40,660 nucleotides of DNA. Source: Actinomycetota bacterium (GTDB taxonomy: Bacteria > Actinomycetota > Actinomycetes > Nanopelagicales > Nanopelagicaceae). Made by a program: the position numbers and the translations under genes. Location of the stretch: NCBI GenBank assembly GCA_005793655.1, contig SXRC01000025.1, positions 1 through 40,660 of the forward strand, read 5' to 3'. Of this stretch, positions 23,455 to 31,493 are shown in pieces. The stretch's first letter is position 1. Every line of letters begins with the position of its first letter. Below the pieces are notes generated by a model. The model had not been told where the DNA came from. It saw only the letters and a list, made by a program, of their open reading frames with translations, and ran no database searches.

Positions 23455-25011
23455 GTGCAAAAAGTTGTGATTATTGGATCTGGAATTAATGGTTTAAGTG
23501 CCGCCGCACTTCTTGCCAAACGGGGCAAATCAATCGTTGTTTTAGAAAGCTCAGACAAGTTTGGTGGTGCGGTGCGCACTGAAGAAATAACCTTACCTAA
23601 ATATAAACATGATCTTTTTGCGACAAACTTAAGTTTATTTGCAGGTGGTGGAGTCATGGCGCTGCTGAAGGATGATCTAATTCGAAATGGACTTGATTTT
23701 GTGCCATCAGCAAAGCCATATTGCTCAATTTTTCCTGATGGCAAAATAATTGGAATTACAATGGATAGACAAGTAAATATTGAGTCACTCAAAAAAATTG
23801 TTCCCGCAGATGTTGAATCTTGGAAACTGCTGACTGAGAAATTAGTCAGATTGTCTCCTCACCTATTCCCAATATTAGGTACCGAGTTGCCTTCATTGGC
23901 TGCGGTGCGATTATTATTTAAAATCTGGCGAGCACTTGGCACAGCTGAGTTCTTTGAATTAATTCGATTACTCCTTCAGTCAAGCAGAGCATTTACCGAT
24001 GAATATTTTGTTCATCCAGAGACTAAGGCGCTGGCTGCAACATGGGGAATGCATCTTGATTATGGCCCAGATATCTCAGGCGGGGCACTATTTTCATTCC
24101 TTGAGTCAATTGGTGGACAAGAGTTCGGCATGGTTCTTGGTAAAGGTGGGGCCGACACACTCATAAACGCCCTAGTTGCAGTAATTCGTGAAAATGGTGG
24201 AGAGGTAATTGCAAACTCTGAAGTTACTGAAATAGAGTTGAAGAACGGGAAGGCAGTAGGTGTAAAAACTGCAGATGGAAGAATATTTGATGCAAAAGCA
24301 GTAATTGCTAATCTAAACCCATCATTGATTCCAAATCTCCTTCCGTCAGCTGAAAAAACATTGCCAAAAATTTCTAAAATAAAGAATTTTCGTCCGGGCC
24401 TTGGAACCATGATGATTCACTTGGCTCTTAGTGAATTACCCAATTGGCGTGCTACTGAGGCACGTGATTTTAATTATGTTCATATTGGGCCATACCTTGA
24501 CGATATGGCCATGACATATGCCGTTGCTGCTGCAGGGAAATTGCCAAAACACCCAACCTTAGTGATCGGTCAACCTACAGTCAGTGATCCCTCCAGGGCG
24601 CCAACGGGCAAACATATCCTTTGGATTCAGGTAAGGGTTTTGCCTCTTGAAATCACTGCAGATGAATCTGAAGAAATTACTGGTACAAACTGGGATGAAG
24701 TTGGAGAAGAATACGCAGATCGTATACTCAATAATATTGAAGTTTATGCACCAGGATTTAAAGAGTTAATCTTGGCAAGAAAAGTCTTAACTCCAAGTGA
24801 CCTTGAACGATATAACAGCAACCTTATTAAGGGTGATTCACTCGGCGGAAGTCACCACCCAGCGCAATTCTTTTTTTTACGACCAATCCCAGGTTGGACT
24901 GGACACAAATCCCCAATTAAAAATCTTTATATTTGTGGTTCTGGTACATGGCCAGGAGGTGGTGTTGGTGGTGGAAGTGGCTTAATGGTTTCAAAATTAC
25001 TTAGTAAATAA
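23455..25011 (+). CDS. Phytoene-dehydrogenase-like FAD oxidoreductase (paralog 2)
   Basis: A 518-residue flavoprotein homologous to the divergent gene at 21788: VIIGSGINGLSAAALLAKRG, LESSDKFGGAVRTE, and a C-terminal WPGGGVGGGSG. I place the start at the GTG at 23455, six codons into the open frame, because AGAAGG lies 6 nt before it and the FAD fold begins at once. The coding end overlaps the convergent thioesterase by 15 bp. The reaction is likely desaturation or oxidation of a hydrophobic substrate, but nothing in the sequence fixes it. Confidence 0.85.
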   Translation: MQKVVIIGSGINGLSAAALLAKRGKSIVVLESSDKFGGAVRTEEITLPKYKHDLFATNLSLFAGGGVMALLKDDLIRNGLDFVPSAKPYCSIFPDGKIIGITMDRQVNIESLKKIVPADVESWKLLTEKLVRLSPHLFPILGTELPSLAAVRLLFKIWRALGTAEFFELIRLLLQSSRAFTDEYFVHPETKALAATWGMHLDYGPDISGGALFSFLESIGGQEFGMVLGKGGADTLINALVAVIRENGGEVIANSEVTEIELKNGKAVGVKTADGRIFDAKAVIANLNPSLIPNLLPSAEKTLPKISKIKNFRPGLGTMMIHLALSELPNWRATEARDFNYVHIGPYLDDMAMTYAVAAAGKLPKHPTLVIGQPTVSDPSRAPTGKHILWIQVRVLPLEITADESEEITGTNWDEVGEEYADRILNNIEVYAPGFKELILARKVLTPSDLERYNSNLIKGDSLGGSHHPAQFFFLRPIPGWTGHKSPIKNLYICGSGTWPGGGVGGGSGLMVSKLLSK

Positions 25012-25389
25012 CTTTGCACGCCAATCATCTGGCCATCTTTTGGCACCATCTGCTTTACTTGGTGAATAAACAATAATGTAGTTTCCAACAGCTGCCATCT
25101 CACCATTTACTGAGGCTGTAAATGAAAACTCAGCTGAAGAGTTCCCAATTCTTACCACTTCAAGATTAGTTTTAATTTGTTCACCAAAAAATATTCTTCG
25201 CATATATTCCATTTGGACTTTGACACGGGGAATTTGACCAAACAATGTTGAAGGTAAACCAACGCTTCGGTAAAGTGCTGCCTCACACTCTTCAACCCAT
25301 CTAAACGCACTTGTATAATGTTGATGACCGGCGGCATCAGTTTCAGCCCACTCTAAGTACCTTAATAACTCAACCTTAGCTCCAGCCAT
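24997..25389 (-). CDS. 4-Hydroxybenzoyl-CoA-thioesterase-like hotdog protein
   Basis: A 130-residue single hotdog-fold protein. The N-terminal signature ETDAAGHQHYTSAFRWVEEC has the catalytic-Asp position of the 4HBT/YbgC group (DxxGHVxxxxY-like). It probably hydrolyses an acyl- or aryl-CoA, and could release CoA from stalled aromatic intermediates. GGGAGG lies 5 nt before the ATG. It overlaps the 3' end of the FAD oxidoreductase gene by 15 bp and has an independent promoter region of about 50 bp on its 5' side. Confidence 0.8.
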   Translation of the reverse strand: MAGAKVELLRYLEWAETDAAGHQHYTSAFRWVEECEAALYRSVGLPSTLFGQIPRVKVQMEYMRRIFFGEQIKTNLEVVRIGNSSAEFSFTASVNGEMAAVGNYIIVYSPSKADGAKRWPDDWRAKLFTK

Positions 25390-25445
25390 GATTGCCTCCC
25401 TCTATAACCATAGTAACTAGATTTCTACAATCCTTATGACGCTGG

Positions 25446-26918
25446 TCAGACATTTGACTGATAATTCGCCTTCACATACAAGTCTAGGTAATCATTGACT
25501 GAAGTTTCACTTAACTTTTTATAATCCATTGAAAATTCTAAAATTCTCTCTTGTTGTGATTTATCAAACACACGAGCCAGATTCACTTTAAATTTTTCAA
25601 CTAAAAGTGGTATCCCTTCAACTCTTCTGCGTGCATGACCAACCGGATACTCCACGACTATCTCATCTAATGAAGTGCCATCACTGAATTCAACAGTGAC
25701 TGCATTTGCAATCGAGCGTTTGTTTGGATCATGATAATCAGCTGTGAAGGTGGGATCTTCAATGCAGATAATTTTCTCTCGCAGTTGGTCAATTTCTATA
25801 TTTGATGCGAAATCCTCCTCGTAATCTCGTGCTGTTAAATGTCCAAAAATAATCGGAACTGCAACCATGTATTGAATGCAATGGTCGCGATCAGCAGGAT
25901 TTCTAAGTGGACCTTTTTTGTCAATAATTCGAATGCAAGCCTCATGTGTTCGAATCTTAATTTTTTTAATTTCAGAAAACTTTTTACCACTGCTCTTCAT
26001 TTGTTTATGAATCGTCATTGCAGCTTCGACTGCAGTTTGAGAGTGAAATTCAGCTGGGAATGAAATTTTAAAAAGAATATTTTCCATTACATATGATCCA
26101 TAAGGGCGTTGAAATTTAAATTTATTTTTTTGGAAAAGTGAGTCGTAAAAACCCCACCCTTTTGCTGATAAAACCGTTGGATAACCCATTTCACCAGTCT
26201 GGGCGATTAATGCCAATCGAACTGCGCGAGATGTAGCATCACCGGCAGCCCATGATTTTCGTGACCCAGCATTAGGAAAATGCCGATAAGTGCGCAGAGA
26301 TTGACCATCCACCCACGCATGAGAAACTGTGCTTAAAATTTGCTCCCGGGTTAAGCCAAGCATCTTTGCTACAACTGCAGCAGATGCAATCTTTACCAGC
26401 ACAACATGATCTAGGCCGACTTTATTGAAAGAGTTTTCAAGTGCTAGACACCCTTGAATCTCATGAGCTTTTATCATTGCAGTCAGAACATCTAACATTT
26501 TTAAAGGTGGACGGCCGTTTGCAACTGCCGTTCTCGATAGCCAATCGGCTACCGCCAAAATTCCCCCCAGATTATCTGAAGGGTGCCCCCATTCAGCAGC
26601 TAACCAGGTGTCATTAAAATCTAACCAGCGAATCATCGCTCCGATATTAAAAGCACCCTGAACTGGATCTAATTCATAATTAGTTCCTGGGACCCTTACT
26701 CCATTAGTCATAACAGCACCAGGCACTAGCGGACCAAGAAGTTTTCTACACTCTTTGTATTCAAGTGCTTCAAGACCGCAACCTAGAGTATCGAGCAAAC
26801 AATTCCATGCTGTTTGATAAGCAGTATCTGATTTAATCTCAAACTTTTTTACATAATCAACAATATCAATAATTTCTTGGTCATATTCCATAACTTCTCG
26901 AGCAATATTTGAAGACAC
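25446..26918 (-). CDS. prpD: 2-Methylcitrate dehydratase (MmgE/PrpD family)
   Basis: A 490-residue MmgE/PrpD protein: EWGHPSDNLGGILAVADW, HEIQGCLALEN and FKISFPAEFHSQTAVEAA are family segments. It dehydrates 2-methylcitrate to 2-methylaconitate. It is the last gene of a three-gene operon, 7 bp after the (methyl)citrate synthase. With prpB and prpC beside it the assignment is strong. It oxidises no carbon itself; aconitase elsewhere would complete the cycle. Confidence 0.93.
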   Translation of the reverse strand: MSSNIAREVMEYDQEIIDIVDYVKKFEIKSDTAYQTAWNCLLDTLGCGLEALEYKECRKLLGPLVPGAVMTNGVRVPGTNYELDPVQGAFNIGAMIRWLDFNDTWLAAEWGHPSDNLGGILAVADWLSRTAVANGRPPLKMLDVLTAMIKAHEIQGCLALENSFNKVGLDHVVLVKIASAAVVAKMLGLTREQILSTVSHAWVDGQSLRTYRHFPNAGSRKSWAAGDATSRAVRLALIAQTGEMGYPTVLSAKGWGFYDSLFQKNKFKFQRPYGSYVMENILFKISFPAEFHSQTAVEAAMTIHKQMKSSGKKFSEIKKIKIRTHEACIRIIDKKGPLRNPADRDHCIQYMVAVPIIFGHLTARDYEEDFASNIEIDQLREKIICIEDPTFTADYHDPNKRSIANAVTVEFSDGTSLDEIVVEYPVGHARRRVEGIPLLVEKFKVNLARVFDKSQQERILEFSMDYKKLSETSVNDYLDLYVKANYQSNV

Positions 26919-26925
26919 TCTTGAC

Positions 26926-28083
26926 CTATCTTCTCTCGATTGGGATGAACTCTAAATCTTCAGGCCCAGTGTACTCAGCACTTGGTCGAATAATTTTATT
27001 ATTTATTCGTTGCTCAATGACATGTGCTGACCAACCCGTTGTTCTTGCAATAACAAATATTGGTGTGAAGAAAGCAGTTGGAATACCCATTATTTTATAA
27101 GCTACAGCAGAAAACCAATCCAGATTAGGAAACATCTTCTTACTTTCCCACATAACTGATTCAATCCGTTCTGCAATGTTATAGAGGTGCATATCATTTG
27201 CTTCTTGACTCAAATCGTGCGCAACTGATTTGATCACCTTATTTCGAGGATCTGAAATCGTATAGACCGGGTGCCCAAACCCAATTACCACCTCTTTATT
27301 TGCAATCCTATTTTGAATATCTTCCTGAGCTTCATCCACGGTTTGGTAGCGCTCTTGAGCTTCTAAGGCAGCTTCGTTCGCACCACCATGCTTTGGTCCA
27401 CGCAAGGCACCGATTGCCCCTGCAATTGAGGCGAATATATCTGAACCTGTGCCAGCAATAACTCTTCCAGTAAAGGTTGAAGCATTAAATTCATGCTCTG
27501 CATAAAGAATCAATGAAACATGCATCGCCTTTACCCATTCATGACTGGGTGCAACACCGTGCAGCATATGCAAAAAGTGTCCTCCAACTGAATCATCATC
27601 GGTCTCGACATTGATTTGCTTGCCAGTATTTGCAAAGTGATACCAATAGAGCAACATTGAGCCAGAGCTTGCCACTAATTGATCCGCTATTTCACGTGCC
27701 TCTTGCGGTGAGTGAACCAATGATTCTGGTGATTCACAGCCAAATGCCGAGACGCCAGTGCGAAGAACATCCATCGGGTGAGCAGTTTTAGGTAGCGCTT
27801 CTAAAACTTTGCGCACGGTAGTTGTCAGCCCACGTAAGGATTTCAGTTTAGCTTTATAAGTGCGCAGTTCATCTTTGTTTGGTAGCTTTTCATGAATAAG
27901 CAAATAAGCAACCTCTTCAAATTCGCACTTTGAAGCTAGGTCATAAATGTCATACCCTCGATAATGAAGGTCATTTCCACTTTTTCCAACTGAACATAGC
28001 GAAGTTGAACCAGCTACAACTCCCGATAATGCAACTGATTTCTTTGGCTTAAATTCTGTTTTTGGTGAATCACTCATCGTCAT
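26926..28083 (-). CDS. prpC: 2-Methylcitrate synthase
   Basis: A 385-residue citrate-synthase-family enzyme with His232 (KHGGANEAA) and His271 (GFGHPVY) at the active site. The short length and the operon with prpB and prpD indicate methylcitrate synthase (propionyl-CoA + oxaloacetate) rather than the housekeeping citrate synthase, though such enzymes often accept acetyl-CoA. The start is ATG at 28083, with an alternative ATG two codons in; it overlaps prpB by 14 bp. Confidence 0.93.
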   Translation of the reverse strand: MTMSDSPKTEFKPKKSVALSGVVAGSTSLCSVGKSGNDLHYRGYDIYDLASKCEFEEVAYLLIHEKLPNKDELRTYKAKLKSLRGLTTTVRKVLEALPKTAHPMDVLRTGVSAFGCESPESLVHSPQEAREIADQLVASSGSMLLYWYHFANTGKQINVETDDDSVGGHFLHMLHGVAPSHEWVKAMHVSLILYAEHEFNASTFTGRVIAGTGSDIFASIAGAIGALRGPKHGGANEAALEAQERYQTVDEAQEDIQNRIANKEVVIGFGHPVYTISDPRNKVIKSVAHDLSQEANDMHLYNIAERIESVMWESKKMFPNLDWFSAVAYKIMGIPTAFFTPIFVIARTTGWSAHVIEQRINNKIIRPSAEYTGPEDLEFIPIERR

Positions 28084-28969
28084 TTGATTTCTGTTTACCT
28101 AAAAGTTGATCTAATTCTTTTTCATATCTGAAATAATCTATGCGCTCATACAACTCTTCTCGGGTTTGCATGGAATTGATTACAGATTGTTGTGATCCCT
28201 CTTTTCGGATAACCTCATAAACATTTTCGGCTGCTTTATTCATGGCACGAAAAGCTGAAAGTGGATACAAAACCATTTTTACCCCGACCGAAGCTAACTC
28301 AGATGTTTTAAAAAGAGGGGTTTTGCCAAATTCGGTAATATTTGCCAGCACCGGCACTTTGATATCTTTTGTAATTTCCTCATAAATTGCAAGTGTCTGC
28401 ACCGCCTCGGGAAATATCGCATCTGCGCCAGCCTCTATATATGCATGTGCCCGATCTAAAACACCATCTAACCCTTCCTTGTCAAAGGAATCAGTCCTAG
28501 CCATTATGACAAATGAAGAGTCGGTGCGTGCATCGACAGCTGCTTTTATCCGATCAACCATCTCGGACTTACTTACTATTTCTTTATTTGGTCGGTGACC
28601 ACATCTTTTAGCGCTAACTTGATCTTCAATATGCACCGCAGCCACACCAGCTTTCTCAAGAGCTTTAATGGTTCGCGCAATATTAAATGCAGAAGAACCA
28701 AAGCCAGTATCAATATCAACCAACAATGGCACATCACAAACATCAGTAATCCGTCTGGCATCGATTAAGACATCCTCTAAGGTAGTTATGCCTAGATCTG
28801 GAATACCAAGTGATCCGGCAGCCACTCCACCACCTGACAAATAAATTGCCTTATACCCAGCCCGTTTTGCCAAAAGTGCATGATTTGCATTAATCGTGCC
28901 AATAATTTGTAGCGGTGACTCCTCTTTAACTGCCTTGGTGAATCTGGAACCCGGCGTATTTTGACTCAC
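28070..28969 (-). CDS. prpB: 2-Methylisocitrate lyase
   Basis: A 299-residue PEP-mutase/isocitrate-lyase-fold enzyme. The lyase loop KRCGH is at 121-125 and the metal region DIDTGFG at 85-91. It cleaves methylisocitrate to pyruvate and succinate. It is first in the prpB-prpC-prpD operon. It starts with GTG; AAGG lies 7 nt upstream, and TAAGGT 6 nt upstream might instead be a -10 box for a leaderless transcript. The C-terminal lysine-rich tail is ordinary for actinobacterial versions. Confidence 0.93.
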   Translation of the reverse strand: MSQNTPGSRFTKAVKEESPLQIIGTINANHALLAKRAGYKAIYLSGGGVAAGSLGIPDLGITTLEDVLIDARRITDVCDVPLLVDIDTGFGSSAFNIARTIKALEKAGVAAVHIEDQVSAKRCGHRPNKEIVSKSEMVDRIKAAVDARTDSSFVIMARTDSFDKEGLDGVLDRAHAYIEAGADAIFPEAVQTLAIYEEITKDIKVPVLANITEFGKTPLFKTSELASVGVKMVLYPLSAFRAMNKAAENVYEVIRKEGSQQSVINSMQTREELYERIDYFRYEKELDQLLGKQKSNDDE

Positions 28970-29073
28970 TGCTTTACCTTATCACCAGATTATTATTACT
29001 GGAAAAAAAGATGTCATACGATGGGATGTAGCCATCATTTCCTCAGCCTGAACTTGGTATAAATACGCTGAAT

Positions 29074-29502
29074 TTAACTCAACGCCGCATCAAGAGTAAT
29101 TATTGCACTTGAGTACAGTTTTGAAACCGGACAGGTTAGCTTTGCTTTCTCCGCCAAGATTTTAAACTCATCATTTGTCATCTCTTGCTTGGAACCACGA
29201 ACTGTCAGGTGAATTTCGCTGATCCAAAACCCATCTGATCTTTGTTCGAGAGTAACTTTGGCACTCGTCTCAACGACTCCGGGTGCACTACCTGCCCCTT
29301 CAATCAAATCTGATAACGCCATTGAAAAACAGCCAGCATGAGCTGCGCCAATTAACTCCTCAGGGTTTGTCATAGTTACTTCTTCAATGCGAGATTTCAG
29401 GGAAAATGGTAATGATTCACCATTCTTTCCTAATTTCATGGACCCAGTGCCTGTTGGGACTGATCCGCTCCAGATTGCACTTGCATGTTTAAGAAATTTC
29501 AT
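29074..29502 (-). CDS. OsmC/Ohr-family peroxidase-like protein
   Basis: A 142-residue OsmC-fold protein. The two redox cysteines are Cys58 (AAHAGCFSMAL) and Cys124 (LTCPVSKLY), as in OsmC thiol peroxidases acting on organic hydroperoxides. The ATG at 29502 has AAAGG 10 nt upstream; an in-frame ATG at 29520 would absorb that site, so 29502 is preferred. The gene diverges from the bicupin gene with only 21 bp between the start codons. A role in oxidative stress from oxygenase chemistry is plausible but not shown. Confidence 0.88.
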   Translation of the reverse strand: MKFLKHASAIWSGSVPTGTGSMKLGKNGESLPFSLKSRIEEVTMTNPEELIGAAHAGCFSMALSDLIEGAGSAPGVVETSAKVTLEQRSDGFWISEIHLTVRGSKQEMTNDEFKILAEKAKLTCPVSKLYSSAIITLDAALS

Positions 29503-29510
29503 TTTTGCGA

Positions 29511-29516
29511 TACCTT
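29511..29516 (+). promoter_or_regulatory. -10 box of a probable leaderless transcript (bicupin)
   Basis: TACCTT ends 7 nt before the ATG at 29524. It decides that start over the ATG at 29485, and lies in the 21-bp gap between the start codons of two divergent genes. Confidence 0.4.
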
Positions 29517-29523
29517 TCATGAC

Positions 29524-30309
29524 ATGAAACCAGGCGAAGTATTTACTGCCACTACCTTACTGCCAGAAGATATCGTAATGCGCGGGCAAGGCCAGTGCTT
29601 TAATCTCATAAACTCTCATCCGTACGCAGAAGCTATGACGGCAACTGAAATACACCTGACCGGTAACTCTTCACCTAAAGGCTCCGATCAGAACACCACA
29701 CTGATATTTGTGCGCTCTGGAAGTGCCAATTTAGAAGTTATGGGGCGAGCTGGGGATAACGCAAATGTCTCTCTTAAAGTAGAGGCAGGACATGCCATTC
29801 AAATACGAAGTGGTGAAACATTCATTTGGACCTTTGCAGATAATTTAATCGCCTTAGAGGTGCGCATCCCTGACTCCTCTGGGCCTTATGGCCGAAAGCA
29901 AACTCGGGCTGCCGCAAATTTCACTCGATCTGTAGTGCAGGGCAGAAATGTGAAAGCAGATGCAACCTCTGATCGACAGTTTGAGGTAATTTTTGATGCA
30001 AGTAATGGTTCATCTGATGCAACAATGTTTGTTGGTTTCATTCCACCCTCTGGAGCACCTTCCCACTATCACCTCTATGATGAGATTTGTTATATTCTGC
30101 GCGGCAATGGTGAGTTTAAATCAGGTGATCAAAGTCAATTACTCGCTGCTGGATCGGCTTTTGCAGTGGTGCCAAGATTGCTTCACGCCCTTTCAAATAC
30201 TGCCCAAGAAAATCTCTGGTTACTTGGCGTATTTCGACCTGAGGGCTCACCAGCTGCTGCTTATTACCCAGATGGCAAACCGGCTCCGGGCTACTCCGAA
30301 TCAGATTAA
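29524..30309 (+). CDS. Bicupin-fold protein
   Basis: A 261-residue protein with two cupin domains. The C-terminal cupin keeps metal ligands His181, His183, Glu187 and His221 (SHYHLYDEICYILRG). The N-terminal cupin has lost the HxH motif and is probably structural. Substrate and reaction are unknown; isomerase, dioxygenase and binding roles are all possible. I choose the ATG at 29524 because TACCTT lies 7 nt upstream, a leaderless arrangement; the ATG at 29485 would overlap the divergent OsmC gene. A class V PLP enzyme follows after 24 bp. Confidence 0.8.
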   Translation: MKPGEVFTATTLLPEDIVMRGQGQCFNLINSHPYAEAMTATEIHLTGNSSPKGSDQNTTLIFVRSGSANLEVMGRAGDNANVSLKVEAGHAIQIRSGETFIWTFADNLIALEVRIPDSSGPYGRKQTRAAANFTRSVVQGRNVKADATSDRQFEVIFDASNGSSDATMFVGFIPPSGAPSHYHLYDEICYILRGNGEFKSGDQSQLLAAGSAFAVVPRLLHALSNTAQENLWLLGVFRPEGSPAAAYYPDGKPAPGYSESD

Positions 30310-30333
30310 TATCAGCCAGCGAAGGAAGGTATC

Positions 30334-31488
30334 TTGACCACCATTGATTTAGCATCAAAGTATCGATCAGAGTTTCCACTGTTTGAAAAACTAACCTATG
30401 TGAACTCTTGTTCCCATGGCGCGCTGGCCAACTCAGTAAAGCAATCCTTCACAACCTACATCTCAACGCTGGAAGAAAAAGGTTCAGCTTGGAATGATTG
30501 GGTGACTCAGCAAGAAATTGTCCGTAAATTGATGGCGCAATTTTTGTCAGCTAAACCAGAGGAAATAGCTATCACAACCTCTGCCTCGGCTGGGATAAAT
30601 GCGCTGGCTACCTCACTTAATTTTAAGGGTAAGCGAAATAAAATAATTACCACCAATAATGAGTTTCCAACAATGGGTCAAATATGGCATGCACAAGAAT
30701 CTCGTGGCGCAAAAGTAATTCATATTCCCAACAACGCTGACTTAACTGTAGATACAAAATCGCTTATTGATGCCATCGATGAAAAGACCCTGCTAGTTGC
30801 AATAGCCCATGTTTGCTATAGAAATGGTGTTCGTACAGATATACAACCGATAATTGAAGCTGCTCATAAAATAGGTGCGTTAGTTATTTTAGATGCCTAC
30901 CAATCAATTGGATCATTATCTCTTAATGTAAATGAGATTAAGGCTGACATAATTGTGGGCGGTTTACAGAAATATATGCTTGCTGTTCCCGGAGTTGGCT
31001 TTATGTATGCCAGAGGGAGCACAACTAGCGCATTAATTCCAACCGTCACGGGTTGGTTTGCAGCCCAAGACATATTCGCAATGAAAATTGATGCCTACCA
31101 GCCGGCAGCCCATGCCCGAAGATTTGAGAATGGCACCCCTAATATTGCTCCTCTTTATCCAGCAACTGCGGGCTTGGAATTAATCCTTGAAGTTGGAATC
31201 TTAAATATTGAAAAATATGTGGCTGAAATCCACTCGGAGATAAGAGCTGGAATTACTGAAATCGGTGGCAAGGTGGTAACTCCGATCGACTCGAAATTTC
31301 ATGGCTCACTCCTAGCTGTGGCATCTACTGATGAAAATGCCCATGTGGCAGCGTTAGAGGAGATCGGAATCATTACTTCTTGTCGCGACGGCAATGTGAG
31401 AATCTCCCCTCATTTCTACAATAACCGTGAAGATGTAAAAAAAATAATTGATGGATTCTATAAAACAAAATCACTCCTAAAAAAATAG
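30334..31488 (+). CDS. Class V aminotransferase-fold PLP enzyme
   Basis: A 384-residue PLP-dependent protein of the isopenicillin-N-epimerase / cysteine-desulfurase fold. The PLP lysine is Lys213 (GGLQKYMLAVPG) and the pyridine-binding Asp is Asp187 (ILDAYQ); RRFENGTPN follows. It is not the kynureninase, which is encoded separately at 34396. It starts with TTG preceded by GAAGGAAGG. An aldo/keto reductase-RidA fusion follows after 5 bp, so it may generate an enamine or keto product that those proteins handle. Lyase, desulfurase and transaminase activities all remain possible. Confidence 0.83.
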   Translation: MTTIDLASKYRSEFPLFEKLTYVNSCSHGALANSVKQSFTTYISTLEEKGSAWNDWVTQQEIVRKLMAQFLSAKPEEIAITTSASAGINALATSLNFKGKRNKIITTNNEFPTMGQIWHAQESRGAKVIHIPNNADLTVDTKSLIDAIDEKTLLVAIAHVCYRNGVRTDIQPIIEAAHKIGALVILDAYQSIGSLSLNVNEIKADIIVGGLQKYMLAVPGVGFMYARGSTTSALIPTVTGWFAAQDIFAMKIDAYQPAAHARRFENGTPNIAPLYPATAGLELILEVGILNIEKYVAEIHSEIRAGITEIGGKVVTPIDSKFHGSLLAVASTDENAHVAALEEIGIITSCRDGNVRISPHFYNNREDVKKIIDGFYKTKSLLKK

Positions 31489-31493
31489 CATTT

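Noticed and set aside
21788..25011. Carotenoid biosynthesis cluster
   Set aside because: Two CrtI-like proteins alone are not enough; no crtB, crtE, cyclase or rhodopsin gene is in the window.
30334..31488. A second kynureninase
   Set aside because: It lacks the kynureninase PLP-lysine context (YKYxNxGPGAP) that the 34396 gene has; only the general class V fold is supported.
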